Assembly: GCA_019671135.1 (NCBI GenBank)
Contig: JAHRHY010000024.1
Location: 248,001 to 312,000 of the forward strand
Source: Linnemannia hyalina
Taxonomy: Eukaryota; Mortierellomycota; Mortierellomycetes; Mortierellales; Mortierellaceae
Length of the DNA stretch: 64,000 bases
Reading direction: 5' to 3'
The notes beneath the pieces were generated by a model. It was given only the letters and a program-made list of their open reading frames with translations, ran no database searches and was not told where the DNA came from. The position numbers were made by a program, and so were the translations under genes. Below are positions 37,982-47,719 of the stretch, in pieces (position 1 is the stretch's first letter; the number at the start of each line of letters is the position of its first letter).

Positions 37982-38998
37982 AGAGTATCGACACGCAGGT
38001 GTCTCATATTTCCTGGCCATTTTTTTATTTCAAGATGAGGTGAGGAGGCGTTTTTTCATCACATTTTCCTCACATGGTTCCTAGAATCACAGAAACAAAT
38101 CCATCTATGTTACCGGGCCCACGCTTAAAATAAATTCCAAAAAGCCCCTCCCTTCCTTTTCCCCTTTCATCAGCCACAGGGTTACATCGAGTCCACTGTT
38201 GCTCTTGCCCACCATCGAACAAGAGAACAGCCCTACACACAACCCATCCTTCAATGGTATGATTTCTCAATTGATGTTTCCATCTCCGAGTGCATCAATC
38301 TACACAGAAAAAGTCAAAAGTCGACAGGATGCCCCAAAATCACATCTCCGCCATGCACGTGGTTGAAGATCCCCGGACAATTCAAGGGGGAGAGGGTGGT
38401 AGCCCTTCTTTCTTTTTCTGTTTTAGGAGGTGACCGATCTTTCGTTTACTTCCTTTTTGTGTTCCTTGTCCACCCTTCCATGGATGGAACCACCTCTTAG
38501 AAAAGTATAGATGGAAAGAAGGTTCAATCGACAAACCTATATTTTCTCAATTCTCCGAGGGGAGAACATTTTGATACAAAGCTCGACAGGAAGAGGCACA
38601 TGTGTTCGTGATTGGCACCAATGAACATGAGTGTATTATACAATTGCGGCAATGATTATACAAGAAAAAAGAGGGTTCTGAGGAAAGAAGAACAAAAACG
38701 TAGATGGGCGGTGGGCTTGTATTTTCGCAGATCTGAACAAAAAAAAAAAAAAAAAGCAAACATCACCCCCTCTTTTCGCGAGGAAGCAGAAGAATGCACG
38801 ATAAAAAATGACGGAAGAGACGACTGACTGATACCCTTGTGCATGTTCCTGTAATCCTCCGATCCAATGACCCCTCCATCCTCCTCCTCCTCCTCCTCCA
38901 CTCCTTTTCCGTTCTTGCCACATTCTTGACGAATTGCGCATGCAGTCAGACCAATGAGTGGTGTCTCATATTGGTTTTTCTGTCCTTCTCATCGATGA

Positions 38999-39572
38999 TT
39001 AGGCAATAATGGGTTGTCGTTTACGGTGGCGGGTTTGACAGAAGCATCGCGTGAAGAGCCAGGCGATCACGAATACAATCGCCAATGCTATAATCATGTA
39101 CTGGAGCTAACATGTCGCATCGCCCATTTTGGTGTTTGAGTGTGGCCGTAAGGATGAGGGGTGGAAGGTGGATTTATGAGATTATGGTTGAAATGGCGGA
39201 GCGACGAAGACGAAATAAACGTAAGAAAACGTGCTAAGTTAAGAGATGGTACCAATGATCACCCCCACGGAATTGAGCATATATGACGAACGGCGGACAT
39301 TGGCACAGCATCGTGAAAAAAAAATCATTGTAACTTACGCCGTGCGATGGCACATGGATCACGTTTGTGATGCTCAAGATCCAGATGACTAGCTACGACA
39401 AAACAAAGTTAGATCTCAATCCTGTTAGCGCCACACTCGATTGCTGTACATGTTTTTCTCCAGTCTATTCTACGTGTACGTCGAAGGAGAGAGAAAAAGT
39501 GAGTTGTGTTACCAAGATCATGCCGATGGCCATTAGCCCATCGTACGACAAGATTTCGATCGTAGTGCACAT
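38999..39572 (-). CDS. Small membrane protein of 73 residues, three exons
   Basis: Not recognised. Exons 39513-39572 (MCTTIEILSYDGLMAIGMIL), 39339-39392 (LVIWILSITNVIHVPSHG) and 38999-39106 (LQYMIIALAIVFVIAWLFTR then CFCQTRHRKRQPIIA) join in phase 0 with donors GTAACA and GTAAGT and acceptors GTAG and TTAG. The result is two hydrophobic helices split by a short HVPSHG loop and a basic Cys-containing tail, as in a two-pass membrane protein with the basic end in the cytosol. An upstream exon could exist: a hydrophobic frame beginning MVAFTRSAGQRQ starts at 39920, but I found no good donor for it. A decayed copy of the last exon lies near 40450-40555. Confidence 0.55.
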
Positions 39573-40443
39573 TATTGTCCTTGAGTTACGTTGCAAGGAA
39601 GGCGAATCAAAAAGGGCTGCTGGACCAATGCTTCCCAAAGCGGACGATTGATTTGTTGAGTGAAGGATGCGACGGCAAAAGGCTAAAAGAGAGGGCTACA
39701 CAGTTTGAGCGGCAGATGGTGGTAGGGTAGAAGGCGAGAGGTGTGGTAGAAACGTTGTTAGGGTTGACGTGTTGAATGGTAAAAGAATGAGTAAAATGGT
39801 TGTGATTTGAAAGAGAAAAAGAGCGAGAAGAGACAAAAACACAAGAACAAATGACAAAGCTGTCAATGGTGTTCCTGTACTTTCTTGTCGTTGACCAGCA
39901 GAACGAGTGAACGCGACCATCTAACCCCCCCCAAAAACGGAGACACGAGAGACGAGATATGAATGTTTTCCTTTCCTCCCTTCCTTCTTGTCAGTCTCCG
40001 TTGCGAGTTTTAAGTTCTTCCACGACAACACGACCAAAGCAATAGAAAAATGGACAAAAAAAGGCAACACCAACGAAAACCTCAGGGATGGGTCAAAACA
40101 ATGGCATGTCATACACACCATCATATTCCCATGGTGTTGGACTCCTTATTTTTTCCATTTCTCTTCTCCCCTGACTTTTCGCTTTCGTCTTCCCCGTTGA
40201 GAGACGCTGAGAGACAGTAAAAACAATGACAACTATGACCCATCAGGCACGGAGGTATGTAATTCTGATTGAGTAATAGAGTTCAACATCAGCAGAAGAG
40301 TTCAAGGGATGATGTCGGCAGGGGAGGCTCAATAAGCCATTTGCCATTTTTTTACTATTTACAACAAGGGTCATACGAATGCTAATTACAAGCGGTGTTT
40401 TGTATGCTGGGATACCAGCGACAATGGCGAAAAAAACATAATA

Positions 40444-40555
40444 TTAAGGGAAGGGGTCTAGACAACGACGGTCTGGCCAACTTCCTCGACGGCGGTAACA
40501 GAACCGGCAAAAGATCCATGCGATGATGCAGACTACCGCCAGTGCAATGTTTTAT
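40444..40555 (-). pseudogene. Degenerate partial paralogue of the small membrane protein
   Basis: The minus strand reads NIALAVVCIIAWIFCRFCYR then RRGSWPDRRCLDPFP and a TAA. This parallels IALAIVFVIAWLFTRCFC of the gene 1 kb downstream. In the aligned frame a TAA sits directly before Asn. The bases fit a one-base loss in an A run, though a spliced start at GGTAG before the VC codons is possible. The first helix was not found. Confidence 0.5.
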
Positions 40556-40984
40556 AGCCGGAGTGGATGTACGCGTACTTCCTAAGAAAGTCTTTTTCCT
40601 TGCGTCTAGACCCTTCTGGCAAAAAAGTAAAGGGGCGTCTAGATACTCATGGAAATTGGTTCTACATCGCGGCTCTCTGGTGACTGTTACTCCAGTACGA
40701 CGACGACATGTTATGTCATCGCCGCCAAATTCCTTGTCATTCTTAGGATCGTCGTTCGCCCCTGATGGGTGGAGACTTTAACCCAAAGAGGCTTTCTGCC
40801 GGAAAGTAATAAGAAGGGGGGGGGACTGTTCAAGTCGAGATCGACGAATCGGGCATTTGCGTGGCATGTGCACTCCTCGTTGCCCCACTCAAGAAGGGCT
40901 CACGTTTGCTTGCTCTCTCACTTTTTGTCGCAAGTGGGCTGGAGTGGGGTACAGGTCAAAGTGACCTCATGCCTCCAATATGGC

Positions 40985-41120
40985 CTTCATGGTTTCCACG
41001 GGTGCCTCTGGTTTCCAACTTTTCCTATGCGGTTTCCATTCGTCATGTCCGCGGGTTTCCTTGACTGTTTGCATAAATTCCTTGCATGTTTTCATTCATT
41101 ATTTCCTTGTGGGTTTCCAT
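40985..41120 (+). repeat. Degenerate ~22-base GTTTCC repeats
   Basis: GGTTTCC or a close variant recurs roughly every 20-24 bases (near 40989, 41009, 41030, 41054 and 41112), with degenerate copies between. No coding frame explains it. Confidence 0.5.
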
Positions 41121-41185
41121 AATTTACCCGCCAGCTAAAAAGTTCCTTCGAGCCAATTCTGTGCTTCATGTCAAAAATCAACAGA

Positions 41186-41191
41186 TTTATT
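41186..41191 (-). terminator. Poly(A) signal AATAAA of SPR gene
   Basis: Minus-strand AATAAA 11 bases past the SPR stop codon. Confidence 0.4.
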
Positions 41192-41201
41192 CCATCCCTT
41201 T

Positions 41202-42416
41202 TCAAAGGTCATAAAAGTCAACATGTCCGCCACTCTCAAACTCATCCTTCTTCAACAACAGCACCAACTTCCTGCTAGAATCGTCCATCTTAACAAGTGA
41301 ACCAGCCTTATGCATACCATCATAGATCTCCAGTTGCTCCTTGTCGCCAAGGGTGGCTCTAACGTCCGCCTGCATCTCATTGTCAAGGGGTCCTGGGGCG
41401 TAGTTCAACGTCTTTACATTGTTTCCCTTCTATGTTTCATTAAATGGGTCAACCGAAAAGGATGGTTAGTGTGGTCCTCTTTTGCAAAATCAACGAGACA
41501 TGTGGACTGGCTCAGTCAAGTATCATACCTCCTCGAGGGCAATGACGCCAAGGAAGCGATCACGGGCAGCCTTGCCGGCGGCGTAGAGACCCCAGTTGGA
41601 GAAGGGCTGAACGGCCAGCAAGGATGATACGCTAATCACCACGGTCTTGTGTTCTGGGTACCTGTCCTTGGGGAATGCCGCCAATGTATCCTGCAGGAAC
41701 GTTGAGCTATTACCATATAATACAACAAATGCAGCGTGAGCGTGTCTGTACAGCAAGAAATTTCGTCCGCATCCCGATATCGACAATCTTTTCGTGACAG
41801 CAAACAGAGGTAAATTACCAGAGACCGACGAAGGAGACGATGTTGAAGTCGAGGTATTTCCTTGTTTCCTGCCAGGTGAACTCTTTTGCGGTTTTGCTGA
41901 GGTCGCCGAGAGATCCGGCGTTGTTGACGAGGATGGACTTTGTGATGATGTTCTATCAGATAGAAGTGAGACAAATAGACGTAAAACATTGCATGAGTTG
42001 ACCAAATGCACTGATCAGTGATCAAAAGTTGAAAAATGAGCTGCGGTCAGGCACACGCGTCGATCGCACGCTTCAGGAAGCGATCGCACGCTTCAGGAAG
42101 CGATCAATACCTTGGATTGAATGGACTCGTCGCGCAACTGCTTGGCTGCCTCCTGGATCCTGGTGAGGTTGGCGTCAAGCTTGTGGGTATCGGCAAGGTC
42201 GACATTGGCGACGACCAAGCCCTTGACGGTGACGTTGGTAGAGGCGCCAATCTGCTTCAGGGTGTCGAGGACCTTTTGGAGTCCTTCTTGGTTCCGTCCC
42301 ACGAGGACATAGGAGAGGGCGCTGGCTTCGCTGCTCTCGAGGTAGGTTTTGGCGACACTTTCGCCGAAGCCTCTGTTTGCTCCTGTAATGATGATGAGGT
42401 GATGTCCTTCTGTCAT
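41202..42416 (-). CDS. SPR: Sepiapterin reductase-like short-chain dehydrogenase
   Basis: NADPH-dependent SDR expected to catalyse the last reductions of tetrahydrobiopterin synthesis. Exons 42111-42416, 41819-41952, 41529-41706 and 41202-41429 give 281 residues. The cofactor motif TGANRGFGES is at residues 11-20, and NNAGSLGDLS starts near residue 112. The active-site Ser lies in ISVSS (~172-175), and the YxxxK pair in GLYAAGKAARDRF is Tyr188 and Lys192. After the catalytic core, LNYAPGPLDNEMQ matches the characteristic sepiapterin reductase block rather than a general SDR. The first intron carries a 20-base tandem duplication next to the donor. Tetrahydrobiopterin synthesis is rare in fungi but reported in Mortierella, which fits the suggested lineage. 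Confidence 0.9.
42061..42100 (+). repeat. Tandem 20-base duplication in the first SPR intron
   Basis: cgatcgcacgcttcaggaag occurs twice head to tail, followed by a partial third copy (cgatc) ending 5 bases from the splice donor. Confidence 0.9.
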
Positions 42417-43088
42417 TTGTGAAAGGTTGTTGTCGTGAGTGTGGGAAAGTGTGAGTTGTGTTGGGGTTCAAGAAATAAAGGCTAAAGGTCGACAGCTCGA
42501 CGACGAAGTGTTACACGTGATCTCGATCGGAAGATCCAGTGGACTAGGAGCCAAGCCACATGAATCATCCGACAAGAAGTTTTCTTCTTTATCAAAGGTG
42601 GTGTCATCGTCTTGAGTGTCTCTTTGTCCTTTTTCCATCTCTGTTCCCTCCATCCGTCCGTCCATCGCCCTTTTTTTTTTTTTTTTTGTGCTTAATCTTG
42701 TTCATCGTTCCGATCTCTTTGCTCCTCTTTTTTCTTGATTCAAACTCCCTGTTGCTGTTCACACAACTCCCACATCCACACACTCAACTCGACCTTTTCA
42801 CTAAGCGCTCGATCTCGTCCCCGTCTTTTATTCTGATATCATTTATCCTCTGCGCAACAGCACGTCGACTGCGTTGCCTCCAGCCTCCAACTGTACATAC
42901 CCCTACCCACAACTCCAACACCCTCCATCTCCCTTTCCTCATCACATCAACAATACAACAACAAGCAACAACAACACACTCGCTACTCCTCATCGCTTCC
43001 GGTTGTCGGTTCGATTGAACGCCCCCAAAGCCTTTCGTCGCTCCCTTTCTCTCTTTCCACACTTCTCTCTGCTACATATCTTCCAGCA
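42417..43088. other. Divergent promoter, SPR and the 86-residue gene
   Basis: No gene supported. A run of 17 T lies at about 42671-42687. The last 300 bases are C- and A-rich as in a leader. Confidence 0.5.
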
Positions 43089-44022
43089 ATGGTCGCATGT
43101 ATGACTGCAGCAGCCTCGGCTCCCCTTGTGCCCGGTGGTGCCAAGCCCGCCCCAGAGACGAATAAGCAGCTTCCCCAGCTGCGGGAACTTTCAGACGAGG
43201 CCATTAAGGCCCTGCTGAGGTAATTTTTTTTTATCCTTGCCTGTTTGTCTGCTTTGTCTACTCTGCGTCCTTATTGGTCCTTTTTTTAGTTTCCACCCTC
43301 TCTAAGTGTGCCAATCCACATGTGAAAAGAAAGAAAAAAAAGAACAAGGAGCATAAAAAGGCGGCGAAGAAGAAGAAGTGAGGATGAGAGGGGAGAAGGA
43401 GAGAAGGACAGTGGTCGCATGTACATTGTTTTTGTGGACTTGCCACAAAGAATAAAACCAGACTACACAATGGATAAGAGACACTTTTGAATTGATATGA
43501 CACAAACAATGCACCTGCGCCCTTCTCCCCCTTTCCTTTTCCTTTATTATTTTTCCATGGTGTTGGTGTTGCTTGGCCTTTCATCTTTGCTTTGCGCTGC
43601 TGCTGCTGTTGGCCTATCTGCTGCCTGTCCGCCTGCTGCTTGATTTGGTTCCCTTGCTGTCCACGGACACTTTGAGATATCATGGTGTTGTCATTGGCAT
43701 AAAACAACGAAGAGAGCGACTTGTCTCCACCTCATTGGGCTGTGTTGCGCTCAGTAATGGCTTTGGGCTCGTTTTTAGTACTTGACCGCACATCAAAGGA
43801 AACAGACAAAGACAGACACCCATAGCTAATAAGCATATGTTGCCCTTTTTTTGTTTCTTGCAAAAAAAAAAAACACTGTACGCAAATTACAGCAAGACCC
43901 GAAAGAACAAGAAGAGCCGATTGGCGGGAAAGCACTCTGGCACGTCGCCTCTGCTTCGCCAAGTCCTCCGCCGCTCGCTTCTGGGCCACATCGGCAAGCA
44001 CCAGCAAAAGGGATCCGCTTAA
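43089..44022 (+). CDS. Unrecognised basic protein of 86 residues
   Basis: Two exons, 43089-43219 and 43893-44022, join in phase with donor GTAATT and acceptor TTACAG. The N-terminal half is Ala/Pro-rich (MVACMTAAASAPLVPGGAKP), followed by the helix-like QLPQLRELSDEAIKALLR. The C-terminal half is strongly basic: KTRKNKKSRLAGKHSG, SPLLRQVLRRSLLGHIGKHQ, QKGSA. The cluster KTRKNKKSR could serve as a nuclear signal. Codon choice in both exons is GC-rich like the housekeeping genes, and a long CT-rich leader precedes the ATG, which favours a real gene. The 673-base intron is longer than most here. No domain recognised. Confidence 0.55.
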
Positions 44023-45837
44023 AGAGCGAGAGAGATGCCTCTCTCTCTCTTCCAACCTCTCTGTCTGCCTGTCTGCCTCTACCTTTGGACCTGCGCCTTC
44101 AACACACCCACAGCAACCAACCACCCTTCAACCAACAACAGCAACCCTGTAATGACCCCGCCAACCACCACCTCCCCCCCCCCCCCCCAACAAGAAACAA
44201 AAAAAAAGAGAAAATCGAAAAAAGAACAAAAAAACGGAAGGAGAAGAGGAACAAGCGAAGAAACAGAACAGAAGAAACTCCATTACACGGATATTTTGTG
44301 TTGATTAGCAGGAGGCGAGAGAGGGAGAAAGGCGATCGATCGATACGACTTCCTCAAAAGTCCCCGATGGCGCTCTCCCTTCCTCTTCTCCTTTGTCCAC
44401 AACTTTCTTCTTTCCTTTCTTTCTTTTTTTGAACCGCACCCCCCAACCAGAACCCCAACCCACCCTTTGTACATTAGTTTTTTTTAGGATTACCTTCTTT
44501 GCCTGCAAAGCAAATAAATAAGATCCCAAAACCCTTATTCAATCTGGTTCTCTATGGAGTTGTATACATGTGTGCCTATTGCTCATGATGATGATGATCC
44601 TCTCTTTACCTCTTTACCTCTGTTACTTATTCACCTTAATGTGCATATACTTGGTAAAAATAGGACATGCGTGTGTTCATATGTCAGGGCACAGGAAGGA
44701 GGGTAGACTTCCTCTGCCTATTCGCCCTTTTTCTTTTTTCGTTCCTTTTTTTCCATTCTGTTCTAGTAACCTCCCCCCTTTCAACCTACCCGACGCTACC
44801 GACACTACCGCCCGACTGCCCCTTCCCCCTTACCATGCCCCCTTTTCCCCTGTCGTCCTCCCGACTCTCATGCTCTTTCATTCAATGTCTCTGTCCCTGT
44901 CTGTCTCCTGGCATTCAGTTGATGTCGTCCATTAGTGAACAAGGCTCTCCTTCCTCCTTTCCTCCCTTCCTCCTTGCTCTCTGATTCACTCTCATTCGCA
45001 TCCCAATCTGTCCCACTCCATACCATCGGACGCTTTTTTTTTTTTGGATTCCATCTGCTCCAACAACCACAACAAACAAACAACAAGAACAGACAACAGA
45101 CATAGTCAAACAACAAACAAACAAGGAACTAAGCAGCAAAAACAAAGCAAGGAGTCAAACACACACATTACAACAAACAAAAAGCGTAGGAACCAGCAAA
45201 AAAATGAGAAAAGGAATTATCAGAGAGCGAAAGAGAGAGAGAGAGAGGCGTTGGTACCAGAACCGTGTCAATAGAACCCGGTTCGAATCAGAATCTATTC
45301 TAGGAACTGGACAATCGTCGTGAAGCGACCGGTCTCCGGCAACGTGAGGCTCCCGCCACAGAATCAAGGTTGAATGGGAACAATAGTTCAAAAAGTCACA
45401 ATGTAGGAGCGCGGGCCAGATTCGCAACATAGCCCATGCGTAAACTTCACACCTTGCTTCTGTTCCTGAATGTCAAGATGGTGGGGAGGGAAAAATGGTG
45501 ATCAGTAAGCCAGTAAGCATGTGTGTGATATCAGTGATGAGTTAAAATGTCTCGTTTATCTTGATCAGTGGTGATGATGGCATCAGTTCCGGTATTTTTC
45601 TTGCAAGATCATCGACCACATCGCCACATCGCCACATTGAAACCACCACGCTCGCGCGCAAATTCAGGAGGTCATTTTACTGGTGTGAAGAAGAAACCCA
45701 CTCAGGATCCTGATAAAGTTGTCATGATTTTTTTTTCTGGAAGATGTGGCCAATGCTGGGAGGAAAGGAGAGGAGCCCGTGGTTTGTTTCTGGTCGGGGG
45801 TTGAGTTCAATCTGGGAAATGATAGTTGGGCGAAGTC

Positions 45838-46086
45838 TAGGTATTTTCAAAGCGAGAACGCGTTTAGAGTAGTTTGTCGTCATCTTATTTCGTTTACTTA
45901 ACAGGAATTCACGATCACGAAATGAGTCAAAACGCAACTGATCGATGAGTTCAGGGTTGCTGTGTGTGTGCGTGTGTGTGTGCTGAGGAAAGTCTAGGCA
46001 TTCCATAGCGAGAACTTTCTGTTGTTTTGCTGTCATTTCACTTTTGACTAGTGAGTGACGGTTAAGATCGAAGAATGATGAGTCGG
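45838..46086. repeat. Diverged tandem duplication of about 95 bases
   Basis: Two copies, about 45838-45935 and 45988-46084, share aagtctaggyatt, a central gcgagaac and a terminal atgagtc with similar order between. On the minus strand both copies read in one open frame as related peptides (MTAKQQKVLAMECL and MTTNYSKRVLALKI), so the duplicated unit may once have been coding. Confidence 0.6.
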
Positions 46087-47530
46087 AGGTTAATCTGCCA
46101 AGCGTTCGGGATCGATGAAAATGTGTCCTGGTCAGGTGGAGGACGTGATGGAGTACGTTGGGGGGGGGGGAGAAGAAGGATCGAAGGGTTACCAGGCTAG
46201 GAAATACACTCCTAGGACCGATTCGCTCTTTGATGGCAACACAGGGGTTGTGCATGTATATGTCAGCAAGAAACAAACAAAGAAAATAAAAAAGGAGTGA
46301 CAACGTGACCCCTCGTTCCACTGCGCCTGTCTACGAAGTATGAGCATGTTGAGGATGATTCCCTTAGCAATGGGCTGTTCGGTGAGCAGGTCTTATTTGA
46401 TGATGATCGAAAGCGACGTTGTTTCTGGCGAAGTCGTTGGAATCGAAGTCAAGCAAGGCATGGGGAGTAATAGACGTTTTGTAATATAGGTTGGGGGAGG
46501 TCCATGTGTGCAGTTATGGTGCCTACCCTGAAGGGAGAGCAGTGATGATGATGATGACGATGATGACGAGATCAGGTTGTTGAGGATAGATAGACACGGT
46601 TGTAAGCCCCTGGTTTTGTATGCGTGTCTTAGTGGCAGCTGACCAGCTCCCCTTTGTCGGAGTATCTGAGCAATTTTTTTTTCGCTCTGTTTGTTTTGCC
46701 CCTGTCTATGGATCCTAGTCTTGCTTGTGCAGTAAAGCAACCCTTTTTTTTTTTCCTTGCTCAGCAGCTATCCCCAACCCCTCTTTTATCTTTTCGTTGA
46801 AAGAGGATGAATGAGAAAATATCGGCCTCTTACCCTTTGACTCCTTCCCCTACGGAGTGACGATGGGTTAGAAGAAGGGGGGATAGTGTTATGTGATGAT
46901 GTATGGGAGGAATAGGCGTAGTGTGCAGATAGAAAGAAAAGAGAGACAAGAAGGCCGTTCATTCGTCCAATGGATTGATGTGGTGATCACGCTGATGGTC
47001 ACATGAACCAAAAAAAGTGAAAAAAAAGCGCGGCATTTCTATTTCTTGCCATGCGGCCAACCTCTCTCCAAACAAAACAGACTCCAACACCCACCCCACG
47101 TTGGAACTATCACCTTCGTTTTGTCATTGTTTGACTTGTTGACTTATTGCTGTTGTTGTTGTTGTTGTCGTTGTTGCTGTTGTCGCTGTTGTTGCTGTTG
47201 TTGCTGTTGTTCCTGCTCTGCTCTCAACCCTCAACTCTCACCCCCCACCTCATCATCCCCGCGCGTTTCTTTCTTTCTCTTTCTCTTTCTCTTTCTCTTT
47301 CTCTTCTTTTCTTTCTTTCTTCTTTCCTTTTGTTTTGTCTCCTCGTCGCCTCTTTTCCCCACCTCCCCTTCCTTCCTCTCCTTCCTTCCCCCCCTTCCTT
47401 CCTCCCTTTCCTCCCTCTTCCTCCCTCGTCAACAACAGGCACATATATACTACTCTTACTCATCCCACTAATCCCAACTCTGTACATTCACCCCTCTCCC
47501 TCGTCTTCGTCTTGCCATTCCCTTCCTTTG

Positions 47531-47536
<6 letters not shown>

Positions 47537-47564
<28 letters not shown>
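47537..47564 (+). repeat. Poly-T run of 28 bases
   Basis: Uninterrupted T run about 155 bases upstream of the Rad5-like ATG. Confidence 0.85.
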
Positions 47565-47719
47565 GAATGACCTTGTCCTCGATTCACTCTTCATTCTCTT
47601 CCTGATCACCTCTCACTTGAGGAAATATTAATTGTACGCTAGACAACTTCAAACAACGGCGCGTTTTTATCCAAACTCCCTCAATAATCTCCTACCTATC
47701 CATCCTCAAGCTATCGAGA

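Larger units (their letters stand above)
35029..38998. other. 4-kb gene-poor region with simple repeats
   Basis: No gene supported on either strand. It holds hexanucleotide gacaca repeats at 35313-35350, tttgtg repeats at 36921-36952 and a CA tract at about 37948-37976. Frames here are short or repeat-driven (for example alternating Val-Ser). Confidence 0.5.
39573..41201. other. Spacer with relics and degenerate repeats
   Basis: Contains the partial copy of the small membrane gene at about 40444-40555 and degenerate GTTTCC repeats at about 40985-41120. No intact gene seen. Confidence 0.5.
44023..47719. other. 3.7-kb gene-poor region with simple repeats
   Basis: No convincing gene. It contains poly-C (44174-44188), a CTTT-rich tract (~47262-47330), poly-T (47537-47564, 28 bases) and a diverged tandem duplication around 45838-46086. 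Poly-Leu, poly-Ser and Lys/Glu frames are consequences of these tracts. The last 60 bases lead into the Rad5-like gene. Confidence 0.5.

Noticed and set aside
45255..45310. tRNA-like T-loop GGTTCGAATC
   Set aside because: Flanking bases do not pair into a T stem, and no D or anticodon arm or acceptor stem is found.
47046..47631. Poly-Ser/Leu frames before the Rad5-like gene
   Set aside because: They come from GTT, CTTT and poly-T simple repeats; no domain.
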